Part shown: piece after piece, positions 52,352-61,043 of the stretch
Layout: the number at the start of each line of letters is the position of its first letter
Numbering within the stretch: position 1 is the first letter of the stretch
Origin: DASRYH01 sp035687245
GTDB taxonomy: Bacteria > Actinomycetota > Coriobacteriia > Anaerosomatales > PHET01
NCBI GenBank assembly: GCA_035687245.1
Contig: DASRYH010000019.1
Location: 1-64,000, forward strand
DNA: 64,000 bases
Reading direction: 5' to 3'
The notes under the pieces: generated by a model
What the model was told of the DNA's origin: nothing
The model's input: the letters and a program-made list of their open reading frames with translations, nothing else
Database searches by the model: none
Position numbers and translations under genes: made by a program

Positions 52352-53608
52352 ATGCGTCCAGTCACACCACGCGGATTCAGAGACGTGCTTCCAGCCGAAG
52401 CTGCCGAGCGAGAGGTTCTGACCCTGCGCCTCTCCGACGCCTTCGCGGCGTGGGGCTACGAGCGCATTGAGACCCCCGTCGTCGAGCGCCTCGACGCGCT
52501 TGAGGCGGCCGCAGGACCGCTTGAGGGTACCGCGTTTCGGCTGGTAGACCTCGATGGCCACCTGCTCGCACTGCGTCCCGACCTCACGGTGCCGATCGCG
52601 CGTCTCGTCTCGTCGCGTCTTGCAGACGTGGCCGGTCCCGTGCGCTTCCGCTACGCCGGTGAAGCGTTTCGGGAGCACGAGTCGCTACGCGGTCAGGCGC
52701 GCCAGTTCACACAGGTTGGAGTCGAGCTCGTTGGCGCCTGTGGCCCCGAGGCCGATGCCGAAGTGATCGCCGTGCTCGCTGACGCGCTCAGGACCGTCGG
52801 CTTCGAGCGCTTCACCGTCGCTGTAGGTTCGGTCGAGGTCTTTAACGCTGTGGTGGCGGCTGCGGGCATGCCCGAGAGCTGGGGTGCAGACGTGTTGGCC
52901 GCTGCGCACGAGCGCAACTTCGTGGAGCTGCAGCGCCTGGCCGACCTGCCGGGAGTTGCCGAAACGGCCGCGCGTGCCTTGCGCGAAGTGCCGCGCATCC
53001 GTGGAGGCCGAGAGGCCATCGCGCGCTGTAGCGACGTGGCTTCGGCGTGTGGCTGCGACGCTACGCTGGGCGCGCTCGATGAGACGTTCGCCCTGCTAGA
53101 GGCCGCAGGTGTGCACGAGAGCGTAATGGTCGACTTCTCCGTGATGCGCTCGTTCGACTACTACACCGGCATCGTCATCGAGGCGTACGCGCCCGGGCTC
53201 GGACTGCCCATCGGTGGCGGTGGCCGCTACGACGGAGTGCTCGAGGCCTTCGGCGCGCCGCGCCCTGCCGCCGGATTCGCGCTCGGACTCGAGCGGCTCT
53301 CCATTGGCCTGCTGGAGCAGGGCGTCGACGTACCGGTGCGCAGGCTCGATGCAGTGCTTGGTGGCCCGGCTGCCGAAGCGCTTTCCGCCGCCGCCCGCCT
53401 GCGGGAGGCCGGCTGGCGCGTGGCGATATCGTCGCGTGCCGGTCGCGAGCTGGTCGCCGAAGCGGACGAGCGTGGGGCAATCGAAGCACTTTTCGCTCGT
53501 GACGGGCGCGTAGTGCGCCTCGACCGCTCGGGTGAGCCAGCGCTGCCACTTGAAGATCCGGCGCCGTACCCGCCCTCTACGTCGTGGGCCGAAGGGAGCG
53601 AGCGATGA
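52352..53608 (+). CDS. hisZ: ATP phosphoribosyltransferase regulatory subunit
   Basis: This 418-residue protein is a class II tRNA-synthetase-like fold without the anticodon domain expected of HisRS. It opens RPVTPRGFRDVLPAEAAER, has LRPDLTVPIARLV (motif 2 region) and later MRSFDYYTGIVIEAY and PIGGGGRYD. HisZ has no charging activity; it binds histidine and activates the short HisG. hisG follows in an ATGA overlap, which confirms the pairing. The ATG has GAGGAAAGG upstream. Confidence 0.92.
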   Translation: MRPVTPRGFRDVLPAEAAEREVLTLRLSDAFAAWGYERIETPVVERLDALEAAAGPLEGTAFRLVDLDGHLLALRPDLTVPIARLVSSRLADVAGPVRFRYAGEAFREHESLRGQARQFTQVGVELVGACGPEADAEVIAVLADALRTVGFERFTVAVGSVEVFNAVVAAAGMPESWGADVLAAAHERNFVELQRLADLPGVAETAARALREVPRIRGGREAIARCSDVASACGCDATLGALDETFALLEAAGVHESVMVDFSVMRSFDYYTGIVIEAYAPGLGLPIGGGGRYDGVLEAFGAPRPAAGFALGLERLSIGLLEQGVDVPVRRLDAVLGGPAAEALSAAARLREAGWRVAISSRAGRELVAEADERGAIEALFARDGRVVRLDRSGEPALPLEDPAPYPPSTSWAEGSER

Positions 53609-54270
53609 TTGCCACCTCCCGAGGAGCAGCCGATCGACGTCTGCGCATCGCCGTGCCGAAGGGCGCGCTGCTCGAAGGCAGCGTGCGGCTGCTTGAGGGC
53701 GCCGGACTCGACACAGGCGCGCTTGCAAACCCGGGCCGCCAGCTCATCATCACGACCGACGAGGTCGAATACGTCATCGCCAAGCCCACCGACGTGCCCA
53801 TCTACGTCGCGTACGGCGGTGCGGACTGCGGCGTGGCGGGCAAGGACGTGCTCGTCGAGGCCGCGCTCGAGGTCGTAGAGCTCGTGGACCTCCACTTCGG
53901 CGGATGCCGCTTCGTGGTGGCCGGCCTAGAGGACGCTGGCGACATGGACGAGCGTTACGGGCACCTGGGCGTGCTGCGCGTTGCCACCAAGTACCCCAAC
54001 ATCGCGCAGGCGCACTTCGATGCGCGCGGCATTCAGGTCGAGCTCGTCAAGCTCAACGGGAACATAGAGCTGGCGCCGCTCATCGGCATCGCCGACGTCG
54101 TCGTCGACATCACGGCGACGGGTACGACGCTGAAGCAGAACCGCTTGAAGATTATTGAAGACGTGCTGCCCTCCACCGCCCGTTTCGTGGGCAATCCGGT
54201 TGCAGTGCGCACCGATCCGCGTGTCACAGCGCTCGCCGACGCCTTGTCGGAGCTGTCAGTAGAATCGTAA
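53605..54270 (+). CDS. hisG: ATP phosphoribosyltransferase, short form
   Basis: The ATG at 53605 overlaps the hisZ stop; 221 residues. It has RIAVPKGALLEGSVRLLEGAG, a GGADCGVAGKDVL segment and VVDITATGTTLKQNRLK, the PRPP-binding loop. It lacks the C-terminal ACT-like regulatory domain of long HisG, so it needs HisZ for activity and feedback. First enzyme of histidine synthesis. Confidence 0.95.
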   Translation: MIATSRGAADRRLRIAVPKGALLEGSVRLLEGAGLDTGALANPGRQLIITTDEVEYVIAKPTDVPIYVAYGGADCGVAGKDVLVEAALEVVELVDLHFGGCRFVVAGLEDAGDMDERYGHLGVLRVATKYPNIAQAHFDARGIQVELVKLNGNIELAPLIGIADVVVDITATGTTLKQNRLKIIEDVLPSTARFVGNPVAVRTDPRVTALADALSELSVES

Positions 54271-54352
54271 GCAGGCAGTGGGTCGATTGCGGCCCGCCGA
54301 ACGTGTCTGGCCCGAGGTGGCCAGCCGAAGATAGAAAGCAGGCATCGAAGAG

Positions 54353-55678
54353 ATGATGCGACGAATCGTTCTCGAGCCCGGCCAGCGCCTCACAGAGGCC
54401 GACCTCGCACGCAGTGGCGGTATCGACGCCGAGATCCTTGGGGTTGCCGGCCGGATCGTCGATGACGTGCGAACGCGTGGCGACGTTGCCGTGCGCGAGC
54501 TCACCGCCCAGTTCGACAAGGTGGAGCTTGCGGCCTTTCGCGTGACCGATGAGGAGATCGAGGCCGCCGTCGAGCAGTGCGACGAGATCTTCCTTGAAGC
54601 AATCGCCTCGGCCGCCGCAGCCATCGAGGACTTTCACCGGCGCCAGCTCCCGCAGAGCTGGTTCACCGCGCAGGAGGGCGGCGTATTCCTCGGCCAGAAG
54701 GTCACTCCCATTGCGCGCGTGGGCATCTACGTGCCCGGCGGGCGTGCGAGGTACCCCTCCAGCGTGCTGATGAACGCAATCCCGGCGATCGTGGCCGGCG
54801 TGGAGGAGATCGCGATGGTCGTGCCGCCCGCGGCCGACGGCACGGTGAACCCCTACACGCTCGCCGCGGCTGTCGAAGCCGGTGTCACAGAGATATACAA
54901 GGTGGGTGGCGCCCAGGCGGTGGCTGCACTTGCGTACGGTACCGAGTCCATCCCGCGCGTCGACAAGATCGTGGGCCCGGGCAACGCCTATGTGACCGCA
55001 GCCAAGAAGCTCGTCATGGGTGACGTGGGCATCGACATGCTCGCCGGTCCCTCTGAGGTGCTCGTACTCGCCGACGAGACCGCGATCCCGCAGTTCGTCG
55101 CCATCGACCTCATGGCTCAGGCCGAACACGACCCGCGCGCGGCCACCTACCTCGTCACCACCGATCCCGAGCTGCCGGATCTGGTCGAGGACGCTCTGCG
55201 CATGCTGATCGCCGAATCGCCGCGCGGCGAGATCACGGAGCGCTCGCTCGTGGACAACGGTGTCATCGTGGTGTGCCCCGATATCGTTGCGGCGATCGAC
55301 ACCGCCGACCTGGTCGCGCCCGAGCACCTCGAAGTGCAGATGGCAGAGCCCTTCGAGCTTCTGGGTTCGATCCGCAACGCCGGTGCGATCTTCCTCGGCC
55401 CGTGGACGCCGGAGAGCGTGGGAGACTACGTCGCTGGCCCGAACCACGTGCTTCCCACCGGTGGCACCGCTCGCTTCTCGAGCCCGCTGTCGGTCGATGA
55501 CTTCGTGAAGAAGTCCAGCGTGATCAGCTACAGCTTCGAGGCGCTCGAGATCGATGGCCCGACCGTGCTCGAGATCGCTGGCGCCGAAGGCCTATGGGCC
55601 CACGGCCGTGCCGTCTCGCTTCGCCTCGACGCGATTGAGGATGCGCGCGTCGACGCCGAGCTCGAGGAGGGCGAGTAG
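54353..55678 (+). CDS. hisD: Histidinol dehydrogenase
   Basis: This 441-residue protein starts at the first of two adjacent ATGs. It has VGIYVPGGRARYPSSVLM, KVGGAQAVAALAYGT, KIVGPGNAYVTAAKK, AGPSEVLVLADET and AQAEHDPRA with the zinc-binding Gln/His. It oxidises histidinol to histidine in two NAD-dependent steps. The 82-base gap after hisG holds a 6-bp hairpin (ctggcc with ggccag) but no terminator. Confidence 0.96.
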   Translation: MMRRIVLEPGQRLTEADLARSGGIDAEILGVAGRIVDDVRTRGDVAVRELTAQFDKVELAAFRVTDEEIEAAVEQCDEIFLEAIASAAAAIEDFHRRQLPQSWFTAQEGGVFLGQKVTPIARVGIYVPGGRARYPSSVLMNAIPAIVAGVEEIAMVVPPAADGTVNPYTLAAAVEAGVTEIYKVGGAQAVAALAYGTESIPRVDKIVGPGNAYVTAAKKLVMGDVGIDMLAGPSEVLVLADETAIPQFVAIDLMAQAEHDPRAATYLVTTDPELPDLVEDALRMLIAESPRGEITERSLVDNGVIVVCPDIVAAIDTADLVAPEHLEVQMAEPFELLGSIRNAGAIFLGPWTPESVGDYVAGPNHVLPTGGTARFSSPLSVDDFVKKSSVISYSFEALEIDGPTVLEIAGAEGLWAHGRAVSLRLDAIEDARVDAELEEGE

Positions 55679-55682
55679 CGCG

Positions 55683-56810
55683 ATGAAAGACGTCCGAGAC
55701 TCGCGCGCGGAGCTGGAAGGCCTCGTACCCTACGACGCCAAAGAGGTCCGCGCAGAAGTAGTGCTTGCAAGCAACGAGAACCCGGAGAACCTGCCCGGTG
55801 AAATCCTCTCGAGGCTCGCGGAGCGTCTCGCGGAGTTCAAGTTCAACCGCTATCCGGACCCGACGGCGACCGACCTTCGCAAGCTCATCGCCGATGCCAA
55901 CGGACTTGATATCGAGAACGTGCTGGTGGGCAACGGTGGCGACGAGCTCATCTTCGACCTGCTTCTCGCGTGGGGTGGTCCGGGTCGCAAGATCCTCGAC
56001 ACGCCGCCGACGTTTTCGATGTATGCGATCGACGCGGAGGTCACGGGGACCGAGATACTCCGTGTGCCTCGCCTCGAAGGCTTCGTGATCGACGAGGAGG
56101 CCGTGCTCGCGCGGGTCGCCGAAGGCGACATCGACATCGTCATCATCGCGAACCCGAACAACCCCACGGGTGGGCTGGCCAACGAGTCGTTCCTGATCGA
56201 TCTGCTTGAGGCGACCGACGCGATCATCATGGTCGACGAGGCCTACTTCGAGTTCAGCCGCCACACGATGCGCCCGCACATGGCACGCCACAAGAACCTC
56301 GTGCTGCTGCGCACCTTCTCCAAGGCCTTCTCGCTCGCGGGCCTGCGCGTGGGCTACGTGCTCGGTCATGAAGACGTCATTCGTGAGCTGATGAAGGTTC
56401 GCCAGCCCTACTCGGTTGACTCGTTCTCGCAGATGGTGGCGAGCACCGTCTACCGCGACCGCATGGTATTCGAGCAGCAGATCTCCGACATCATCCGCGG
56501 TCGTGACCAGATCACACACGGCCTCAGGCTGATGCACGACATCGAGGTATTCGAGAGCGAGGCCAACTTCGTACTGTTCCGCGTCGACCACGCCTCGGCG
56601 GTCTGGCGCGACTTGCTGCACGGGCATTCGGTGCTGATCCGCGACTTCTCGCGCAGCCGCGGGCTCGAGAACTGCCTGCGAGTCACGGTGGGGACTCCTG
56701 AGGAGAACCGCCGCTTCCTCGAAGCACTCGAGGAGATACTCGCGTCGCGGCGTGCAGCCTCGCACTTCGGCGAGACCGCAACCGCACAGCGTCACGACGA
56801 CAAGGCCTGA
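55683..56810 (+). CDS. hisC: Histidinol-phosphate aminotransferase
   Basis: The ATG at 55683 lies 4 bases after the hisD stop; 375 residues. It is a fold-type I PLP enzyme: LASNENPENLPGEI, VLVGNGGDELIFDLL, IIANPNNPTGG, VDEAYFEFS and the PLP lysine in RTFSKAFSLAGLRVGY. It makes histidinol phosphate. The tail after residue 360 is short and His-rich. Confidence 0.95.
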   Translation: MKDVRDSRAELEGLVPYDAKEVRAEVVLASNENPENLPGEILSRLAERLAEFKFNRYPDPTATDLRKLIADANGLDIENVLVGNGGDELIFDLLLAWGGPGRKILDTPPTFSMYAIDAEVTGTEILRVPRLEGFVIDEEAVLARVAEGDIDIVIIANPNNPTGGLANESFLIDLLEATDAIIMVDEAYFEFSRHTMRPHMARHKNLVLLRTFSKAFSLAGLRVGYVLGHEDVIRELMKVRQPYSVDSFSQMVASTVYRDRMVFEQQISDIIRGRDQITHGLRLMHDIEVFESEANFVLFRVDHASAVWRDLLHGHSVLIRDFSRSRGLENCLRVTVGTPEENRRFLEALEEILASRRAASHFGETATAQRHDDKA

Positions 56811-56821
56811 AGGGGAGTCAC

Positions 56822-57409
56822 ATGAGCAGAAGCGCCACGCTCGCCCGCACGACCGGCGAGACCGACATCACCATCGCGCTTGACCTGGACGGCTCGGGGC
56901 GTACCGAGATCGACACGGGCGTGCCCTTCTTCGACCACATGCTCGACGCCTTCGGCAGGCACGGGCTGTTCGATTTGAAGGTCGAGGCGGCAGGGGACCT
57001 GGCGGTCGATGCGCACCACACCGTCGAAGACGTCGGCATCGTGCTCGGGCAGTGCATCGCGCAGGCGTTGGGGGACAAGAGCGGCATCCGCCGCTTTGGC
57101 GACGCGGCGATTCCCATGGATGAGTCGCTGGTGCTCTCAGCCGTCGACATCTCGGGGCGCGGGCAGCTGCACTACGCCGTCGAGCTGCCGATTGAGATCA
57201 TCGGGACGTTCGACACCACGCTTGCCAAGGAGTTCCTGATCGCGCTGGCCACCAACGCAGGCCTGACGCTGCACGTGCGCTCGCTCGCCGGCGACAACAG
57301 CCACCACATCATCGAGGCGGCTTTCAAGGCTGCGGCCCGCGCGCTTCGGCAGGCCGTTGAGATCGATCCGCGCGTCGAGGGCATCCCCAGCACGAAGGGC
57401 TCTCTGTGA
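56822..57409 (+). CDS. hisB: Imidazoleglycerol-phosphate dehydratase
   Basis: This 195-residue single-function HisB has TGVPFFDHMLDAFGRHG, DAHHTVEDVGIVLGQ and NSHHIIEAAFKAAARAL, the Mn-binding histidine and glutamate clusters. It lacks the phosphatase domain of the bifunctional enterobacterial HisB. The stop overlaps the hisH start in a GTGA. Confidence 0.96.
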   Translation: MSRSATLARTTGETDITIALDLDGSGRTEIDTGVPFFDHMLDAFGRHGLFDLKVEAAGDLAVDAHHTVEDVGIVLGQCIAQALGDKSGIRRFGDAAIPMDESLVLSAVDISGRGQLHYAVELPIEIIGTFDTTLAKEFLIALATNAGLTLHVRSLAGDNSHHIIEAAFKAAARALRQAVEIDPRVEGIPSTKGSL

Positions 57410-58026
57410 TAGCGATCATCGACTACAAGATGGGCAACCTGCGCAGCGTGCAGAAGGGCTTCGAGCACGCAGGCGTTACCGACGTCGTCGTGACCGATGA
57501 CCCGGCCGTCGTCGAGCGCGCCGACGGCATCGTGTTGCCCGGCGTGGGCGCATTTCGTGACGCCGCCAACAACCTGAAGCTCTCGGGCGTCGAAGACGTC
57601 CTGCGTCACAAGGTGGGACACGGCACGCCGTTTCTGGGCATCTGCCTGGGGCTTCAGCTGCTTGCCGACATCGGTCTTGAGGACGGCGAGTGGGCGGGCC
57701 TCGGCCTGATCCCGGGCACGTGCGAGCGTCTGCCGGGCGGCGTGAAGATCCCGCACATCGGCTGGAACACCGTGGAGTACCCGCGTGACAGCGCCCTCTT
57801 CGACGGAATCGCCGAATCGACCGCGTTCTACTTCGTGCACAGCTATCGCGTCGTGCCGGCCGACGATTCGGCGATCATCGGCTCGACCGAGTACGGCGTG
57901 CGCTTTGCCGCTGCGGTTCAGAGCGGCAGCGTATTCGCTGTTCAGTTCCACCCTGAGAAGTCGTCCACGAGCGGCCTGAAGCTGCTCGCGAACTTCGGTC
58001 GCATCGTCGAAGGAGCACGCGCGTGA
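57406..58026 (+). CDS. hisH: Imidazole glycerol phosphate synthase glutaminase subunit
   Basis: A GTG start at 57406 overlaps hisB; 206 residues. It is a class I glutamine amidotransferase with IIDYKMGNLRSVQKGFE, LPGVGAF, the nucleophile in LGICLGLQLL and the His/Glu in AVQFHPEKS. It feeds ammonia to HisF. Coupled to hisA by a GTGA. Confidence 0.96.
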   Translation: MIAIIDYKMGNLRSVQKGFEHAGVTDVVVTDDPAVVERADGIVLPGVGAFRDAANNLKLSGVEDVLRHKVGHGTPFLGICLGLQLLADIGLEDGEWAGLGLIPGTCERLPGGVKIPHIGWNTVEYPRDSALFDGIAESTAFYFVHSYRVVPADDSAIIGSTEYGVRFAAAVQSGSVFAVQFHPEKSSTSGLKLLANFGRIVEGARA

Positions 58027-58757
58027 TCGTCTTTCCCGCTATCGACATCCTTGGCGGTCGTGCCGTGCGCCTGTCGCAGGGCGACTACGAGCGCGTCACC
58101 GTCTACAACGAGGACCCGGTCGCACAGGCGCGCGAGTTCGCCGAGGCCGGTGCCGAATGGATTCACGTCGTCGACCTCGACGGCGCGCGTGACGGAGTCC
58201 CCGGCAACATCGCCGTCGTTGAGCGCATCGCACGCGAAGTCGGGCTGCCGGTTGAGAACGGCGGTGGCATCCGCACGCTGGAGACGATGCAGCGCTTGGC
58301 CGACGCTGGCGTGACGCGCATGGTGCTCGGTACGAAGCTCGCCACCGACCCCGCGTTCGTGCGCGAGGCAGTCTCGCGTTTCGGCGCCGACGGTGTGGTC
58401 GCAGGCATCGACGCGCGCGACGGCATGGTGGCCGTCGAAGGCTGGCGCGAGGGCACGAGCACCCCGGCCGCGGAACTCGTGGCCGAGCTACGTGACCTGG
58501 GCATCCGGCACCTCGTCTACACCGACATCAGCCGCGACGGCATGCAGACCGGCGTCAACATCGAGGCCTACGACGAGATCGCCGAAACCGCCGGCTTCCC
58601 GGTCATCGCGAGCGGGGGAGTATCGACGCTCGACGACTTCCGCGAGCTCGCGGCGCTTGGCCCCGACGTCATCGAAGGCGCTATCACGGGTCGCGCGCTC
58701 TACGAAGGCGCGTTCAAGCTCAAGCACGCGATCCGCGCCGCTCGTGGGGAGTACTAG
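58023..58757 (+). CDS. hisA: Phosphoribosylformimino-5-aminoimidazole carboxamide ribotide isomerase
   Basis: The 244-residue TIM barrel has FPAIDILGGRAVRLSQGDY, VVDLDGARDG, ENGGGIRTLETMQ and the second catalytic Asp in YTDISRDGMQTG. The last phosphate site is ASGGVSTLDD. Some actinobacteria use a bifunctional PriA that also does the TrpF step; HisA versus PriA cannot be settled by eye, and the absence or presence of trpF elsewhere would decide it. Confidence 0.93.
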   Translation: MIVFPAIDILGGRAVRLSQGDYERVTVYNEDPVAQAREFAEAGAEWIHVVDLDGARDGVPGNIAVVERIAREVGLPVENGGGIRTLETMQRLADAGVTRMVLGTKLATDPAFVREAVSRFGADGVVAGIDARDGMVAVEGWREGTSTPAAELVAELRDLGIRHLVYTDISRDGMQTGVNIEAYDEIAETAGFPVIASGGVSTLDDFRELAALGPDVIEGAITGRALYEGAFKLKHAIRAARGEY

Positions 58758-58760
58758 CCC

Positions 58761-59534
58761 ATGCTGATGAAGCGCGTCATACCCTGTCTTGATGTGCACG
58801 AGGGCCGTGTCGTCAAAGGCGTGAACTTCGTGAACCTGCGCGATGCCGGTGACCCCGTCGAGATGGCAGCGGTCTACGACAAGGCCGGCGCCGACGAGGT
58901 CGTCTTCCTCGACATCACCGCGACCCACGAGGAGCGTCCGCTGATGCTCGAGGTGGCGCGCCGAACCGCCGAAGAGTGCTTCATCCCTTACACGGTCGGC
59001 GGCGGCATGCGCTCTTCGGCAGACATCCGCGCGATGCTTTCGGCAGGCTGCGACAAGATCTCGATGAACTCGGCGGCGGTGAGAGCCCCCGAGCTCATCA
59101 CAGAGACCAGCCGAATCTACGGCTCCCAGTGCATCGTCGTGGCGATCGACGCCCGCCGAGTGCCCGGCTCGAACCCGGCTCGTTGGGAGGTCTTCGTTTC
59201 AGGTGGCCGCACGAATACGGGGCTGGATGCCGTCGCGTGGGCCGAAGAGGCGCTGAAGCGTGGCGCCGGCGAGATCCTTCTCACGAGCATGGACTGCGAC
59301 GGCGTGAAGGACGGCTACGACATCGACCTCACCCGCGCGATCACCCGCGCCGTCGACATCCCTGTCATCGCCAGCGGCGGGGCCGGCGAGCTCGACCACT
59401 TCGCCGAAGTCATCATCGAGGCCGATGCCGATGCAGTACTGGCCGCAAGCGTCTTCCACTTCGGCGAGTTCACAGTGCGACAGGTCAAAGAACACATGGC
59501 GGCGGCGGGCATTCCCGTGCGTCTGGACTCCTAG
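58761..59534 (+). CDS. hisF: Imidazole glycerol phosphate synthase cyclase subunit
   Basis: The ATG at 58761 is 3 bases after the hisA stop; 257 residues. TIM barrel with KRVIPCLDVHEGRVVKGVNF, FLDITATHEER, TVGGGMRSSADIR, the catalytic Asp in LLTSMDCDGVKDGYD and IASGGAGELDHF. It closes the imidazole ring with ammonia from HisH. Confidence 0.96.
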   Translation: MLMKRVIPCLDVHEGRVVKGVNFVNLRDAGDPVEMAAVYDKAGADEVVFLDITATHEERPLMLEVARRTAEECFIPYTVGGGMRSSADIRAMLSAGCDKISMNSAAVRAPELITETSRIYGSQCIVVAIDARRVPGSNPARWEVFVSGGRTNTGLDAVAWAEEALKRGAGEILLTSMDCDGVKDGYDIDLTRAITRAVDIPVIASGGAGELDHFAEVIIEADADAVLAASVFHFGEFTVRQVKEHMAAAGIPVRLDS

Positions 59535-60262
59535 TGGCTCAGCGGGTGCCCGACACGACCTTCTGGGACCGCGTCTACGCCGAAGCCGGCGCAGTATGGG
59601 GCCACTTCCCAGCCATTTCGGCGGAAGAGACCTGGTGGCGTCTTCGCGCGCGCCGTGGCACGCCGCGGGTCCTTGTGGCTGGCTGCGGCTACGGACGGCA
59701 CGTCGCCTTCTTCGCGCGGCGCGGCTTCGACACCAGCGGCATCGACGCTTCGCGTCCGGCCATCGAGATGGCACACGAGGCGGCCCGCGAAGACGGTCTG
59801 GAGATCGTGCTTACCTGCGCATCGGCCACTCGTATGCCGTTTCCGAACGCCGCGTTCGACGCGGTCTACGACCACGCTCTGCTGCATCACCTCGACGCCG
59901 CAGATCGTGAGCTGGCAGTTGCCGAATACCGCCGGGTGCTTCGCCCAGAAGGCCTGCTCATAGTGAGTGCGCTCTCGGTCGAAGACCCCGACTACCATCT
60001 CGGCCCGGAGCTCGAACCGGGGACGTTCTGCGGTGCCGATGGCCGACTGGAGCACTACTTCGAGCCCGATGAGCTCGTTGCGGCGCTCGACGGCTTCCAC
60101 GTGGAGTCCGTCATCCCGCTCTCAGAACCGGGCGATGACGTGCTCTCGGAACCGCGGCGCTTCCTTAGGGCAGTCGGCAGGCGAGCCTCCGACGAGGAGC
60201 TTGCCGCGCGCATGCGGCGCAAGTGGGGCAACCAGAAGCCGAGATTGCGCCGGCCGCGGTAG
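59534..60262 (+). CDS. SAM-dependent methyltransferase inserted in the his operon
   Basis: The GTG at 59534 shares its G with the hisF TAG stop, so the gene is coupled to hisF; a longer frame upstream lies inside hisF and is rejected. The 242-residue class I methyltransferase has VLVAGCGYGRHVAFFARRG as motif I, GIDAS as the acidic strand end, RMPFPNAAFDAVYDHALLHHL and EYRRVLRPEGLLIV. Its resemblance to thiopurine-type or UbiE-like enzymes does not reveal a substrate. It is not a known histidine enzyme; the hisI and hisE genes follow. Confidence 0.88.
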   Translation: MAQRVPDTTFWDRVYAEAGAVWGHFPAISAEETWWRLRARRGTPRVLVAGCGYGRHVAFFARRGFDTSGIDASRPAIEMAHEAAREDGLEIVLTCASATRMPFPNAAFDAVYDHALLHHLDAADRELAVAEYRRVLRPEGLLIVSALSVEDPDYHLGPELEPGTFCGADGRLEHYFEPDELVAALDGFHVESVIPLSEPGDDVLSEPRRFLRAVGRRASDEELAARMRRKWGNQKPRLRRPR

Positions 60263-60337
60263 GGTCTGGCAGTGCCAATATCGTCTCGTGTGGTGCAGAC
60301 TGACGCTTAGACAGCAGCGAGGGAGAGAAGCGAGATC

Positions 60338-60724
60338 ATGAGCAATCGCGAGAAGGACCTGCTCGGTCCCGATGAGATGAAGTTCGACGACTCCGGCCTG
60401 ATCCCGGCAGTCGTTCAAGATGCCGAAAACGGCGACGTCCTTATGGTCGCCTACATGAACCGCGAGTCGCTCGTCGAGACGCTTGAGACGGGCAAGACGT
60501 GGTTCTGGAGCCGCAGCCGCCAGAAGTACTGGATGAAGGGCGAGAGCAGCGGCCATACCCAGGACGTCCAGGAGATCCTCTACGACTGTGACGCCGACTG
60601 CCTGCTCGTCAAAGTCATCCAGAACGGTCCGGGCGCCTGCCACACCAACGAGCGCAGCTGCTTCTACCGCCGCCTCTACCCGGATGCCGCGTCGCTCGCA
60701 AAGGGAGCTGCCGAAGATGAGTGA
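60338..60724 (+). CDS. hisI: Phosphoribosyl-AMP cyclohydrolase
   Basis: This 128-residue protein has an ATG behind AGGGAGAGAAG. Motifs include DVLMVAYMNRESL, WFWSRSRQKYWMKGESSGH, and the metal sites YDCDADCLLVKV and GACHT. It opens the purine ring of phosphoribosyl-AMP. It is separate from hisE, whose start overlaps its end by 8 bases. Confidence 0.96.
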   Translation: MSNREKDLLGPDEMKFDDSGLIPAVVQDAENGDVLMVAYMNRESLVETLETGKTWFWSRSRQKYWMKGESSGHTQDVQEILYDCDADCLLVKVIQNGPGACHTNERSCFYRRLYPDAASLAKGAAEDE

Positions 60725-61016
60725 GCAGAGCCGATTCGGCGAGGTAATCGACGCTTTGTGGGAGACGATCGAGGGGCGCCGTGACGCCGACCCCGAGGAC
60801 TCCTACACCGCGCGTCTGCTGACCGGACACGAGGACAAGCTCCTGAAGAAGATCGGCGAAGAGGCGACCGAGGTCGTTATGGCCTCGAAGGACGCCGACG
60901 TCGACCACCTGCGCTACGAGGCCGGCGACCTCGTCTACCACCTGCTGGTAGTCCTTGCTCGCCACGGGATCACCCCCGACGACCTCGCCGAGGAGCTTGC
61001 GGCCCGCTTCAAGTAG
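60717..61016 (+). CDS. hisE: Phosphoribosyl-ATP pyrophosphatase
   Basis: The ATG at 60717 overlaps the hisI stop; 99 residues, the usual monofunctional HisE length. The MazG-like core has YTARLLTGHEDKLLKKIGEEATEVVMA followed by EAGDLVYHLLVVLARHG, carrying the EEXXE-type acidic metal ligands. Last gene of the his operon. Confidence 0.94.
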   Translation: MSEQSRFGEVIDALWETIEGRRDADPEDSYTARLLTGHEDKLLKKIGEEATEVVMASKDADVDHLRYEAGDLVYHLLVVLARHGITPDDLAEELAARFK

Positions 61017-61043
61017 CGCTTGCGCACGGCCGATACCAAAGGC

